NCBI GenBank assembly: GCA_016708435.1
Contig: JADJFV010000004.1
Coordinates: 310,001 to 374,000, forward strand
DNA: 64,000 nucleotides
Reading direction: 5' to 3'
DNA from: Leptospiraceae bacterium
GTDB taxonomy: Bacteria > Spirochaetota > Leptospiria > Leptospirales > Leptospiraceae
Shown piece by piece: positions 7,954-18,280 of the stretch (within the stretch, counting starts at the first letter, position 1; every line of letters begins with the position of its first letter). Position numbers and translations under genes: made by a program. The notes below the pieces were generated by a model, which was not told the DNA's origin, made no database searches, and saw only the letters and a program-made list of their open reading frames with translations.

Positions 7954-10518
7954 TTAAATCTGATTCAGTTTAAATCTCAAATCCTTTATCTTTTGATTTT
8001 CAGAATCTAATGCACTTGCATTGTCTAGTATCTTTTTTGCGCGTCCAAATGCTTTTAAGTCAAAATAAATCTCTGCAAGTAAAATTAGGTTTTGTAGATT
8101 TCTAGGCTCTCTTAGTTTTAAACGCTCTGCGTAATCGGCTGCGAGGTCTAATCTGTTTGAGAGTTTATAGCTGTTAGCCGTTTGGAGTAGGACAGAGTTA
8201 TCCTCTGGAAATAAATCTAGATATTCCGCCATTAAGTCGGCTGCTTTATTATACATTTCTCTTTGGAAAGGGATATGAGCTCTGATTTTGTAAATGGATT
8301 TACTTGCTTTTCCTGCTTTTACTAGTTCTTCAATGATTGCTTCGGCTTCTACGTATTTGCCGCTCTTGTAGAGTTCTTCTGCCTTTACTTCTTCTTCTGT
8401 GTATTCTACAAATAGATATGGATTTTTGTATTCAATGCGAAGAAGACTATAATCATCTATCAGTTCTCCTTTCTTTTGTGTGATTGCAAATATCTTTTCT
8501 AGATCTGCTCCTGCGCTTTCTACTGTTTCAAGAAATAGATTTTCGTCTTCATTGATAACTCTTCCACCTTTTTCATCTAGACCGAGTTTAATATCATCTC
8601 TTCCGTCAGAGCCTAGTATGATAACATCTGAGTCTTCTAACTTAAATGTATTTACTTGAAAGTCGCCCGAATGCTCTGCCGTCATGATTCCAATTTTTCG
8701 TAAATTGAGTTCTTTCTCTATGAAAGAAGCTTTGTTGTCACGATAGAGAACGCAAAATGGGTGTTCTGCGTTGATATAATATAAAAATCCTTTTTCGTTA
8801 TCTATTAGCCCCATTACCACAGAAATCATCATAGAGCCATCGAATGATTCGAATACACTTTGCAGTTCCTGGAATGCAACTTTGAGCCATCTTTCTGGAA
8901 ATACAGTTTCTTTGGTTGAGAATAATCTTGCTCTAGAGAGAATTGATTTGAACACAACGCCTAATACGAGTGCACCACCGGCACCTTGAATTGATTTTCC
9001 CATTGCATCCCCATTTACGAATGCAGTGTATTTCTTCCCTTTTAAATAAATACTTTCTGAAATACAAATGTCTCCACCGATTTCATGAATTCTACTTTTG
9101 AATTCGAATTTCTTTTTCTGGTGAATTAGAATTTTGAGATCTAGTCTCTCATCGCTTGCTCTGTTAGAAGCGAGTGGATTGATAATCAGAGTAGTCAAGA
9201 AATAATCTCCGTCTTGTTGCTCCTTGAGTAGTTTGACTTGGGTGAGAGTTTCTTGTAATTCACGAGTTCTTTGTTCCACTTTATCTTCTAATGTCTTATT
9301 TAGATTTTCCACTGTCTCATGTAGATTGAGAAATCGATTGGCTAGAATTCCTACAATGCCTACTATAAAAGAAAAAAATCCGAATCGTGTTAAAATTAAA
9401 CCCGTCTTAAAAAAGATAGAATCTAAAACATCAAAGATGGCAGCACTTATCATAATAAAGAGACCAACCATCAATCGCTTTGCTGAGTCTGATTTTTTCT
9501 TAATAGCAACTCGGAACACGTAGATCAAAAACAGGGCAGACACTAAAGCACTGATTTGCCAAGCTCTTAGTATATAGACGATTTGAGTCTGGGGGATAAA
9601 TGGTGTTAGGCAGAATAAGATTGCGCTATATACGATGTATCCTTTAAAATACCTACCGATTCTTTCAAAGAAAAGTAATTCTAGAAAGATTCCAAGGGAA
9701 AGCGGAATAAAATATACAGACATGAGTTCAATTCTATATCCAATGGTTGAATCTAATCCGTATTCGAAGAAAAGTCCCGTTCTTCCTACTAAGTAAATAA
9801 ATGCACTCAGTGACAGAACAGAAAATGCTAAGTTGTATTTTTCATGTCTTCTCTTGAGGTATAGAAATAAGTGATACGCCCCAAAAAATAAATAGAGGAA
9901 AATCAGTATTATCCCAGTTCTATCTCTGCTTTCTATTACAATTTTATCATATTCATCTAGATAATAGCCATTTGCACGAAAGAGTCCTGTTAAGTTAAAC
10001 TTTGGATTGCCTTGTATATGAAAAACTAAGACGTTCTTGCCTTCTTTAAAATAAGAAAAGTTAAGTGGATACTTGAGATGATTTCCATAGCGGCTAAGAA
10101 TGACTTTCCCGTTTTCTACTTTTCCTTCTTTGCCGACGAGTCGCCCGTTTAAATAAATGGAATACGCATCTCCAATTGCATCTAGATAAAGTCCTGAGAT
10201 TACTTCTTCTTTGCGATAATCTTCTGTAATATTGAATTCCAATCTCATTGTGAAATCCATGCTTTGTGTTTGTGGATAAATACTTTGCACTGCGACTGGA
10301 AATTTCAATATTGGTTTCCAATTTTCTTTTTTTAATTCTGGCTTAAGATATTCTTCTGAAAAAGAATCTGTAATCTCCCAGGAACGGGTGTTACAGGTAT
10401 TGGAACTATCGCATATTTTTACTAAATCAATTCTCTCTAGGGAAAGAAGAGGAGATACGGTTAATAAGAATGCGAATATTATAAAATGCAATACGAATTG
10501 TAAAAGGTTTTGTTTCAT
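7954..10518 (-). CDS. 7TM receptor with PP2C/SpoIIE phosphatase and TPR tail
   Basis: About 854 residues from the ATG at 10518; a TTG three codons upstream could also serve. Order: signal peptide, beta-rich periplasmic domain about 35-195, seven membrane helices about 205-400 (7TMR-DISM layout), coiled coil 402-440, PP2C-type phosphatase about 455-700, TPR-like helices 705-855. Phosphatase acidic motifs are visible: EIGGDICI, VNGDAMGKSIQGAGG, LGSDGRDD and DDYSLLRI, so metal binding looks intact. Such proteins dephosphorylate anti-sigma-factor antagonists or other Ser/Thr-phosphorylated partners in response to outside signals. The STAS protein at 23460-24404 is a possible but unproven target. 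Confidence 0.9.
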   Translation of the reverse strand: MKQNLLQFVLHFIIFAFLLTVSPLLSLERIDLVKICDSSNTCNTRSWEITDSFSEEYLKPELKKENWKPILKFPVAVQSIYPQTQSMDFTMRLEFNITEDYRKEEVISGLYLDAIGDAYSIYLNGRLVGKEGKVENGKVILSRYGNHLKYPLNFSYFKEGKNVLVFHIQGNPKFNLTGLFRANGYYLDEYDKIVIESRDRTGIILIFLYLFFGAYHLFLYLKRRHEKYNLAFSVLSLSAFIYLVGRTGLFFEYGLDSTIGYRIELMSVYFIPLSLGIFLELLFFERIGRYFKGYIVYSAILFCLTPFIPQTQIVYILRAWQISALVSALFLIYVFRVAIKKKSDSAKRLMVGLFIMISAAIFDVLDSIFFKTGLILTRFGFFSFIVGIVGILANRFLNLHETVENLNKTLEDKVEQRTRELQETLTQVKLLKEQQDGDYFLTTLIINPLASNRASDERLDLKILIHQKKKFEFKSRIHEIGGDICISESIYLKGKKYTAFVNGDAMGKSIQGAGGALVLGVVFKSILSRARLFSTKETVFPERWLKVAFQELQSVFESFDGSMMISVVMGLIDNEKGFLYYINAEHPFCVLYRDNKASFIEKELNLRKIGIMTAEHSGDFQVNTFKLEDSDVIILGSDGRDDIKLGLDEKGGRVINEDENLFLETVESAGADLEKIFAITQKKGELIDDYSLLRIEYKNPYLFVEYTEEEVKAEELYKSGKYVEAEAIIEELVKAGKASKSIYKIRAHIPFQREMYNKAADLMAEYLDLFPEDNSVLLQTANSYKLSNRLDLAADYAERLKLREPRNLQNLILLAEIYFDLKAFGRAKKILDNASALDSENQKIKDLRFKLNQI

Positions 10519-10648
10519 GGAAGTCAATTTATTTCATTTTTATCATACTTGAAATTTTTGGTCAACAATGAACTATCAAACTATTGAATGCGAAAGAATT
10601 TTTGTTTAATGGATTACAAAAATCAAAAAAACACTTCCGTTATGTAAA

Positions 10649-13345
10649 CTACTTCACTATTGCTTTTGCCCAGATTTTTCCTTTGTGTATTTCTACAAAC
10701 TCTTTGCAAAGAAGGAGACCGAGTCCTGTGCTCGTCTCTCTTTCTGTTCCGGGGCGTGCTATTTTTTGATCTATTTTAAATAGACCTTCTAGTATTTTTT
10801 CATTCATTCCAATTCCTGTATCTTGGACTTGGATAAGAATTTCTGTCTCATTCTCTTTTGCGGATACGGTTATTTTACCTCCTCTCTTGGTGAATTTGAT
10901 TGAGTTAGTAATTAAATTTCTAAAGATTGTATCAAGCATAGAAGAGTCAGCAAACGCCTCTAAGTGTTTGGGAATGCTCTCGATGATATCAATCTCTTTT
11001 TGTTTCGCAGTCTCACTTAGAACATTTATACTCTGAATTGCAGTAGAAGATAAATTGTGAATGACCGGACTAAATTCAATTGCCCCTCTTTGTATTCTTG
11101 CCCATGTTAAGAGGTTTTCCAGTAGTCTATACACGTTATTAGCCGAAGTATTGAGCATACTACCGATATTGCGCATCTCTTCGAGATTAATATCAGGCTC
11201 TTGCATCATTGCCGTTAAACCTAAGAATCCGATGAATGGTCCTTTTAAATCGTGCGCAATGATCGAAAAGAATTTATCTTTCGATGCATTTGCATCCAGC
11301 AATTCTTTGTTTTGCTGTTTAATTTTCTCATCCATTCGCAGGCGTTCTGTGACATCTCTATTACTAGCTCTACGACCAATGTATTTTTTATTCTGATTGT
11401 ATACTGGTCTGCATATATGATTTATATAAAGAATAGAAGAATCCTTTTTAATAATCCTAAAATCAAATGTTTCAATTTCATTTCGACCTGCAAGCGTATG
11501 AAACTTTCTCAAATGATTTTCCATCAAGGTAAAGTCTTCTGGATGTATGATTGTATTTAATAGGGTAGTGTCATTTAAAAAATCTTCAGGCAAATATCCT
11601 GTTATTCTCTCGCAAGATGGACTTATATAAACAATTTCATCCTTCTCATTGATCCAATATTCCCAATCATAGGTAAAATCAGCAACGGTGCGAAATTTCA
11701 ATTCACTCTCTAAAATTGTATTTTCCAATTGCTTTCTTTCTGTTATATCTTCCGTTATCCAGATACTTCCTTCATCTAGATTGTTTGGATTGATTGCTTG
11801 TCCCACTAAAGAGCACCAAAATTCTTCCCCGGTTTTCTTTTTTTGTTTCATCTCAAATGAATAAAGTTTTCCTTGGGCTAAAGCAGAATAAGCCTCTACT
11901 CCGAATCTGGTATAGTCATCTTCATTCAAATAAAATTTTAAAGTGCTTTCGCCGGTTATCTCTTCTAATGAATATCCATATATCTTTTCTGCTTTTTGAT
12001 TTGCCCAGATAACAATTCTATTCTTTAAAAAGAAAACTCCGCTTCCCATATTATTTAGAATGGTTTGCCTTTCTGTAGAAAGTAGTTTAGTTTCTTGCTC
12101 ATTTTTTTTGAGATCGGTAATGTCTACAAAGGATATTACTACTCCATAATTGTGTAAATTGAGCGGAGTTGCATTTACAATTATCCAGGAGATGGTTCCA
12201 TCTGGTCTTTGCACTCCCATCTCTGCGTCCACGATAGATCGTTTTTCTTTCATGGCTCTAACACTTGCATATTCTTCGGGAGGCATGATGGATAAATCGG
12301 AACGAAGAATTTTCCATTCGTATCCAGCATAATTTCTAGCAAGATGCTCTGCTTTCGTAATTCCTAAGATTCGCTCGGAAGCTTTGTTGCAATCAATGAT
12401 ATTGCCCATTTCATCCGTGATCGAAATACCAACGTTTAGAATATCGAAGATAGCTTTTAGTTTTTTTTCACTTTCAAATAAATCACTTTCTAATTGCATA
12501 CGCTCTGTGATATCTTGAATGATAGAAAACAGAATTTTCTTTTTTTGAACTTCAATGGGTGAGGAGTGAACTTCTACTATGCGCTCTTCGCCAGTAGATA
12601 ATTTATGTGGAAATATGAAATAATTTCTCTTTTCCTCAATTGCTTTTTGTCTTTCTAGTGCTACTCTTTCAGGAGGCAATGCATTGATTTCTGTTATATA
12701 CATGCCGCATAACTGTGATTTGCTGTAGGCGTAGAAATTACACGCAGAATCATTTGCATCAATGATTAAACCTGTTGCCGGTTCGACAAGGAGCATAATC
12801 GCATTATGCTTCTCGAACATAGATTTAAAACGAGATTCACTTTCTTGTAATGCTAGTTCAATTTGTTTTCGGGATGTAATATCTACATGAGTTCCGACTA
12901 CTCGAAGTGGTTTTCCTTCTTCATCCCACTCGACTACTTTACCTCGATCTAATACCCATTTGTAAGTTCCATCTTTACATAAAACGCGGTGTTCATTTTT
13001 ATAGATAGGAGTTTCTTTGTTGAAATGTTTCTCTAAATCTTCATGGCATTGTTTTTTGTCTTCCGGATAAATGCGCTTATCCCATTCTTCAAGAGTATTT
13101 CCAATCTCATGCTCTTCATATCCGAGCATGGATTTCCATTTTTTAGAGAAGAAGACTATATTTGTTTTAGCATTCCAATCCCATACACCATCATCCGCAC
13201 CTTCTATTGCAAACTGCCATCTATCCGAAATTTCTTTTAAATCTTTTTGGGATTCTTCTAATTCTAGAATTTTTGTTTGTAACTGAGAATTGACTATTCG
13301 AAACTCTTCTAGCTCTTTCAGAAGTTCTTCATTAGTCTTTTTCAT
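10649..13345 (-). CDS. Multi-PAS histidine kinase with shortened C-terminus
   Basis: 898 residues, no membrane segment, so cytosolic. N-terminal coiled coil 1-40, then PAS domains at about 41-160, 170-282, 293-412, 424-540 and 550-670. HisKA with phosphoacceptor His698 (IIAHDLKG), then HATPase with N-box NLITNSIKF, G1 DTGIGM and G2 STGLGLLL. The protein stops at GKIWAKAIVK, just past G2, where relatives continue for 10-15 residues with a GxGSTFxF strand. Reading the next frame yields a further short tail, so a late frameshift is possible. Partner regulator not visible nearby. Confidence 0.88.
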   Translation of the reverse strand: MKKTNEELLKELEEFRIVNSQLQTKILELEESQKDLKEISDRWQFAIEGADDGVWDWNAKTNIVFFSKKWKSMLGYEEHEIGNTLEEWDKRIYPEDKKQCHEDLEKHFNKETPIYKNEHRVLCKDGTYKWVLDRGKVVEWDEEGKPLRVVGTHVDITSRKQIELALQESESRFKSMFEKHNAIMLLVEPATGLIIDANDSACNFYAYSKSQLCGMYITEINALPPERVALERQKAIEEKRNYFIFPHKLSTGEERIVEVHSSPIEVQKKKILFSIIQDITERMQLESDLFESEKKLKAIFDILNVGISITDEMGNIIDCNKASERILGITKAEHLARNYAGYEWKILRSDLSIMPPEEYASVRAMKEKRSIVDAEMGVQRPDGTISWIIVNATPLNLHNYGVVISFVDITDLKKNEQETKLLSTERQTILNNMGSGVFFLKNRIVIWANQKAEKIYGYSLEEITGESTLKFYLNEDDYTRFGVEAYSALAQGKLYSFEMKQKKKTGEEFWCSLVGQAINPNNLDEGSIWITEDITERKQLENTILESELKFRTVADFTYDWEYWINEKDEIVYISPSCERITGYLPEDFLNDTTLLNTIIHPEDFTLMENHLRKFHTLAGRNEIETFDFRIIKKDSSILYINHICRPVYNQNKKYIGRRASNRDVTERLRMDEKIKQQNKELLDANASKDKFFSIIAHDLKGPFIGFLGLTAMMQEPDINLEEMRNIGSMLNTSANNVYRLLENLLTWARIQRGAIEFSPVIHNLSSTAIQSINVLSETAKQKEIDIIESIPKHLEAFADSSMLDTIFRNLITNSIKFTKRGGKITVSAKENETEILIQVQDTGIGMNEKILEGLFKIDQKIARPGTERETSTGLGLLLCKEFVEIHKGKIWAKAIVK

Positions 13346-13439
13346 AATAACATCTTATTACGCACAGTGAATTTTTCAATCTCAATAAGAATCGCTTGTT
13401 GTCACGACTATTTAGAGTAAGCCTTGCCTTTCTCCGATT

Positions 13440-16400
13440 TCAGAAAGTAACCCTATCAAAATTTTTTAAGAGTAAGACTGCTTCCTTTTTCCAATCTTCT
13501 CCGCCTTGTTTACGTGCCATGTATACCATGACGTGCTCTGCTTTGATTCCGGTTCTTCTTTGTTTTCCAAGTCCCTGAACACAGGAAGGACAATTTGTTA
13601 GAATCACATTATTGGTATTATCCGTATCTAACGCATTTTTCAAAGCTTCTGTTTTTCTCTTTCGCATATTGGAAGAAATTTCAGGTCTACTGAGTGCAAG
13701 TGTTCCGGCTTCCGAGCAGCAATGAGGAACAAGAGTTGCTTCACATCCGATTTTTTCTTTTATTGTTTCAATTCCTTTGTTCTCTAAAGAATCATGGCAG
13801 GGACGATGGTATAAAACTTTTTCGCCAGTATTGACTGCGACATCCACTACATTCAAAATATCATTTACTTTAGTCTCAAAGATTTCTCCAACACCCATAT
13901 GCTCTAAGGCTTCTTTGCATGTGCCGCAAGTTACACTCACTGCATTGAAGTTTAAGTATTTAAACATTTCTTTTATCTGATTGAAGATAATTAGATTTCG
14001 TAAAACTATTTTAGAATGCTCTTCTTCTTTTCCATTCACACTAAATGGAAATCCACAACATAGATAAGGCGGAGGTATAATAACTCTAGCCTTCGATTTT
14101 AATAATAAGTAAAGTCCTGCTAAGGATATATCCGAGAACATTCTTTCTGAGCCACAGCCTGGAAAATAGAAGATTGTTTTTTCAGGTGCATCACTTCCTT
14201 CAAACATCAATATTTGATTTGAATTGCATTCAGGTAAATAATCATGCAGGATTTTGAAAGATGATTTCATCATTGGCACTTGCAACATTCTCATCGCATA
14301 GGTTTTGGAAATTGGTTTTATGGATTGAAACGGAGAAGCTAGATAGGAGGATATGCTTTGTAATCTGCCACCCACTGCAAGAACGGTAGAGTGAATCAAA
14401 CGGTTGTAGGCAGGTGAAGTAGAAGATAGATAGTCGAGGGTAAGCTCAGTAACCGCAGAACTACGTTTGATACCTTTTTGAACGAGTAGATTCCTTTCTA
14501 AGATAGATATTTCTCCTGTGTCAATTTTTACAGGGCAAGGGATTTTACATTTATGACAGATCGTGCAGTTATCCGCTATTTCTTCTAAATGACGTAGCAA
14601 TTCAAAGGAAATATTTCTGTATCGTTGGACTTCAAACAATACCGCTTCAATCAAAGAGCCTATCGCTAGGTTTTTATTTCTTGGGTGGAAAAACATATTT
14701 TGCGCTGGATGAAATACGCAACAATCTGCTTTGCACTTTCCGCATCGAACACAGTTGGCAATTTTTGTAGCGAGTGTTTCTAGGTTTCCGTATTTTAAAA
14801 TTCTTGCTTCTAATTCTAATAAGTTGAAAGAAGGAGTGAATACTTTGTTGATGATGGATTTGTTGACTAACTTTTCTGGGTTCATCATTCCTTTCGGATC
14901 TATCTCGGCGCGGTATTTTTTTAATTCTTCAATGGTTGAGTCTTCTAAGTATTTAATTTTTGTAATGCCTATTCCGTGTTCGCCGCTGACAACACCTTTT
15001 AGCTCGACTGTTTTTTCCATTACTTCATCAACTAAATGTTCCGCTCGTTTCATCATCTCTAAGTCATTTGAAAAGACGGGAATATTTACATGGATGTTTC
15101 CATCACCTGCATGCATATGTGTTGCGATGATTAATACAGTGTTGATTGTATTTGTGAAGGTAGTCTGAAATTTTTCTATCCAGGATTCGTAACCTCTGAG
15201 TATTACTTTTAATTCCGTTCTAAATTCTAACATAGCTGATCTGCTTTGAATTTCATTTTTATCTAGATGCAGAATTTTTTCTTTTGCTTCCTTGGTAATT
15301 TTCAGGAGTGCATCAATCTTATCGTGAATCTCAGTCTGTTTAATTGAATGCTGGATATGATGCAATTGTCCTTCGAATGTATTTAGAAATTTATTTTGAA
15401 TAAATCTTTCTTCTCGAACATTGATTTCATCTACCCAATTACAAAATTCTGAAATAGAGGCTAATGGCAACACTATGTCTTCATTTAGCTTGAATGCATT
15501 GGTTCTTTTGGCAATTGCTCCTAAATGCTTTCTATCATTCCAAAACAAATTCCCTTCCCGCTTATCTTTTGCGGTATGAATTTTGGTATTGTCGTTTTGG
15601 TGGATAATGCTAATTAGCTTATCAACTCCTGCGATCAAATCCTCTTCCTTATTCGCCGCCATATCAATTAATAGAACTGCTTTAGGTGTTTGGTTTACGT
15701 CTGATTTGACCCTGTAATTAATTGCTTTAATGTATTCTTGGTCAAAATGTTCTAGTGCAAGCAAGGAAGCTTTACTTTCTAATGAAAAGGAATTAGATAT
15801 TTCAACAATGATTCTACCTGCTTCGTTGAAGTTTTCTCCAAAGAATTCGATACAAAATGTTTTTTCAAAAATATAAGTAGGGTATAATATGAATTCTGCG
15901 CTCAGGATGACTCCATCGGTTCCTTCCTTTTGTAGTCCCGGAACTCCTCCGAGCACTTTATTTGTAATGTCTTTCCATAGTCCTGGCTTTCTTAACTCAT
16001 CCCCGCGCAGGCTTATTTCTTTTTGGTTGCCTTTGTTTTTATTGGTTACGCGAAATAATACAGTATCCTCATGCATAATTTTTCTGTATTGATGATTGGT
16101 TCTTTCTATCGATAGTGTATCGCCCTGTGGAGATACAAATTCATAGGATAAAATATTGTCTATCGTAGTTCCCCATTTAACAGCGTGTTTGCCTCCAGCG
16201 TTTTCTGCGATGTTGCCGCCAATGGTGGATGCCCATGCACTCGTAGGATCGGTTGCAAATACATAACCGGAATTATGCATGGCTTTGATAGCGTCTTCTG
16301 TGATTACTCCCGCTTCTACTTTTACTGACTTACAATGAATATCGTTTCCTGAATTTGTTTTTAGAACTTTATCTGCAATAGGAAATATTTTGTTTAATTT

Positions 16401-17048
16401 TTCTGTGTTGAGGATAATGCAATTAGCCGCTAAAGGAACGGCACCACCTGTGAGTCCAGTAAGACCGCCACAGATGATTACTTTGTAACCAATCTTATCA
16501 ATTGCTTTTAGGATTGCAGGGATTTGAAGAGTTGAATATGGGCGGATAACGGCAAACGGAAGATGGAGTCTCCAATCGGTTGCATCGGTCGCGTGACTAA
16601 TAATAGTAAACGGATCAAAGAAGATATTTTCTTTTCCGCAAATTCCACCTAGCTCTTTTGAAATTTTTTCCTGTTTTGAAATGGTTTCATTGATATCCGA
16701 CTTTAGCTCGTTGATTTTACTTTCTACTTCTTGGATTACATGTAGGACATCTTTGTTTTCATTGGATTGTTTTTTTACAATCGCGAAGTCATGATCGATT
16801 TGAGTAAAGAAATTTTTCTTCATCCGAAAGGATTCTACTAGATGGTGCTTTAGATAAGGGTTTCTGAAGTGGATGAATAGTTCTCCTATTATCCGCATTA
16901 ACAAACGTGCAGAGCGCCCGGTGACTCTTTCTCTGCGTAGCTTTTCGAGAACATTCCACATTTCTTCTGAAAACAAAATCTCGATAATTTTTTTATCATC
17001 GGCGGAAGTATAATTGTATGGGATTTCTCTATAGGATTCAAATTTCAT
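13440..17048 (-). CDS. FAD-linked dehydrogenase fused to Fe-S/CCG module (DUF3683 type)
   Basis: 1202 residues from the ATG at 17048, which has GAGG eight to eleven bases upstream; a TTG five codons earlier is the less likely start. N-terminal REIPYNYTSADD/RRERVTGRSARLL matches DUF3683. FAD_binding_4 follows with CGGLTGLTGGAVPL (near 200), then the FAD-oxidase C domain with HMHAGDGNIH and GEHGIG. Two Cys clusters for 4Fe-4S (near 771-782 and 833-843) and two CCG domains (CCGFPFSVNG near 1002, RPCHDSLE near 1087, PHCCSEAG near 1113) complete a D-lactate/glycolate dehydrogenase-like chain. Probably oxidises a 2-hydroxy acid and feeds electrons to quinone; exact substrate unknown. Confidence 0.88.
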   Translation of the reverse strand: MKFESYREIPYNYTSADDKKIIEILFSEEMWNVLEKLRRERVTGRSARLLMRIIGELFIHFRNPYLKHHLVESFRMKKNFFTQIDHDFAIVKKQSNENKDVLHVIQEVESKINELKSDINETISKQEKISKELGGICGKENIFFDPFTIISHATDATDWRLHLPFAVIRPYSTLQIPAILKAIDKIGYKVIICGGLTGLTGGAVPLAANCIILNTEKLNKIFPIADKVLKTNSGNDIHCKSVKVEAGVITEDAIKAMHNSGYVFATDPTSAWASTIGGNIAENAGGKHAVKWGTTIDNILSYEFVSPQGDTLSIERTNHQYRKIMHEDTVLFRVTNKNKGNQKEISLRGDELRKPGLWKDITNKVLGGVPGLQKEGTDGVILSAEFILYPTYIFEKTFCIEFFGENFNEAGRIIVEISNSFSLESKASLLALEHFDQEYIKAINYRVKSDVNQTPKAVLLIDMAANKEEDLIAGVDKLISIIHQNDNTKIHTAKDKREGNLFWNDRKHLGAIAKRTNAFKLNEDIVLPLASISEFCNWVDEINVREERFIQNKFLNTFEGQLHHIQHSIKQTEIHDKIDALLKITKEAKEKILHLDKNEIQSRSAMLEFRTELKVILRGYESWIEKFQTTFTNTINTVLIIATHMHAGDGNIHVNIPVFSNDLEMMKRAEHLVDEVMEKTVELKGVVSGEHGIGITKIKYLEDSTIEELKKYRAEIDPKGMMNPEKLVNKSIINKVFTPSFNLLELEARILKYGNLETLATKIANCVRCGKCKADCCVFHPAQNMFFHPRNKNLAIGSLIEAVLFEVQRYRNISFELLRHLEEIADNCTICHKCKIPCPVKIDTGEISILERNLLVQKGIKRSSAVTELTLDYLSSTSPAYNRLIHSTVLAVGGRLQSISSYLASPFQSIKPISKTYAMRMLQVPMMKSSFKILHDYLPECNSNQILMFEGSDAPEKTIFYFPGCGSERMFSDISLAGLYLLLKSKARVIIPPPYLCCGFPFSVNGKEEEHSKIVLRNLIIFNQIKEMFKYLNFNAVSVTCGTCKEALEHMGVGEIFETKVNDILNVVDVAVNTGEKVLYHRPCHDSLENKGIETIKEKIGCEATLVPHCCSEAGTLALSRPEISSNMRKRKTEALKNALDTDNTNNVILTNCPSCVQGLGKQRRTGIKAEHVMVYMARKQGGEDWKKEAVLLLKNFDRVTF

Positions 17049-17183
17049 TTTTTTATTCCTCAATTATATAAACCTATAGAATTGATTATTTGTCAATGAA
17101 TGAATTGGAGGATTGTTCGCTATATTGGATGATTTAAATCTAATAATCTTCTAGAGTTTGAATCGATATTGTTTTAACTGTTT

Positions 17184-17316
17184 GTAAACTATACCCCATC
17201 TAGCAGTTCCCCTTGCAGTTCAAGTAGCAGTCCATGTAGGGGTTTTGACAATTGGTGAGTAAGATTAAACTGCAACATGAACTGCAAGGAGAACTGCAAC
17301 AAGGTGTATCGTTAAC
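17184..17316. repeat. Inverted repeat built from GCAGTTC units
   Basis: Arms 17203-17231 and 17269-17297 are inverted copies at 26 of 29 positions; weaker symmetry carries the arms out to 17184 and 17316. Each arm itself contains direct copies of GCAGTTC spaced about 12 bases. The loop is 37 bases. The element occupies the centre of the 308-base gap between the dehydrogenase start and rsmE. Nothing coding was seen in this gap. Confidence 0.6.
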
Positions 17317-17372
17317 CTATATTTAATATTTCAATGAGTAGACTTAAACCGAAAAGCATTTGACAGGCTTAG

Positions 17373-18095
17373 ATGGACGAACAGCATGAGCCGAGTATCC
17401 TAAAAGGAAAAGACAACTTAGAAATGCTTTTTTTTAGACCCAATGAAACATATAAAAATGAAATCACTCTTACAAAAGAAGAGATTGAGCATCTTCGTAG
17501 TCTACGTATGAATGATATAGAGAAAGAAATTGAAGTAAGAGATGGACTTGGAAATTCTTATATTTTCCAAGTAGGGGCTAAGAGCAAATCTGGCAAATTA
17601 CTTGAAAAGCGAACGACTGTTTTGTCCGAGCGCAAAATAGGAGTTGCCTCTGCAATTCCAAAAGCACAACGGCTAGATTTTCTATTACAAAAAAGCACTG
17701 AGATTGGAATTACTGATTTTTATTTTATTAATTTCTTTCAATCTGAAAGGCGCGATTTGAATACTGAGCGGTGTAATAAGATTATCCTCGAAGCCTGCTC
17801 TCAATCCAAACGTCATTCCATTCCAAGTATCAAGCTTTACAATTCATTGGAAAATTTCTTAAAAGAGCATGAGAATGTTCTACTTCTAAATCCTGATGCC
17901 TTACAGCCATTATCCGAGAATGCGAATTGGAATTTAATTCCAGTCATCGGTCCGGAAGGCGGATTTAGAAAAGAAGAATTAGAAATGCTCGAAAATGCAA
18001 AAGCAAAATCCTATTCTCTCGGCACAAATATCTTACGAATCGAAACCGCCCATATATTCATGACAAGTCTATTGAGTTTCCAAACACTGGGATAA
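17373..18095 (+). CDS. rsmE: 16S rRNA m3U1498 methyltransferase
   Basis: 240 residues of the SPOUT family enzyme that methylates N3 of U1498 in 16S rRNA using S-adenosylmethionine. Seen: N-terminal PUA-like part with LTKEEIEHLRSLRM, then SAIPKAQRLDFLLQKSTEIG, QSERRDLNTER, EACSQSKRHSIP, VIGPEGGFRKEELEML and a closing LGTNILRIETAHIFM knot motif. All hallmarks are present. The start is uncertain: most relatives begin close to MLFFRPNE, which corresponds to the ATG at 17424, with AAAGGA upstream; the ATG at 17373 adds 17 residues. Confidence 0.93.
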   Translation: MDEQHEPSILKGKDNLEMLFFRPNETYKNEITLTKEEIEHLRSLRMNDIEKEIEVRDGLGNSYIFQVGAKSKSGKLLEKRTTVLSERKIGVASAIPKAQRLDFLLQKSTEIGITDFYFINFFQSERRDLNTERCNKIILEACSQSKRHSIPSIKLYNSLENFLKEHENVLLLNPDALQPLSENANWNLIPVIGPEGGFRKEELEMLENAKAKSYSLGTNILRIETAHIFMTSLLSFQTLG

Positions 18096-18101
18096 GAATT
18101 T

Positions 18102-18280
18102 GCCACGGAGGCACAGAGACACGGAGGAATTTAAAGAGAGTTGGGGTAATAAAATAATGCTTATTTTTCTATTTCAAGTTCTTTTTACGCAAAACCTGAA
18201 TAAAAGCACTCTTTGAATTGACGCGCATAAATAGAACTAGCGCAATCCCAAATCCCTCTGTGACTCAGTGTCTCTGTGGC
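18102..18280. repeat. Inverted CACAGAG-type repeat element
   Basis: A copy of the motif GCCACGGAGGCACAGAGACA begins at 18102 and continues to 18127. An inverted copy ends at 18280 (CTCTGTGACTCAGTGTCTCT from 18256). The two 26-base arms match at 21 positions as inverted repeats, with mismatches every fourth base because the sequence itself is built from short CTCxGTGx units. A third copy lies inside a lipoprotein gene at 42832-42856. The 127 bases between arms show no coding signal. Confidence 0.55.
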
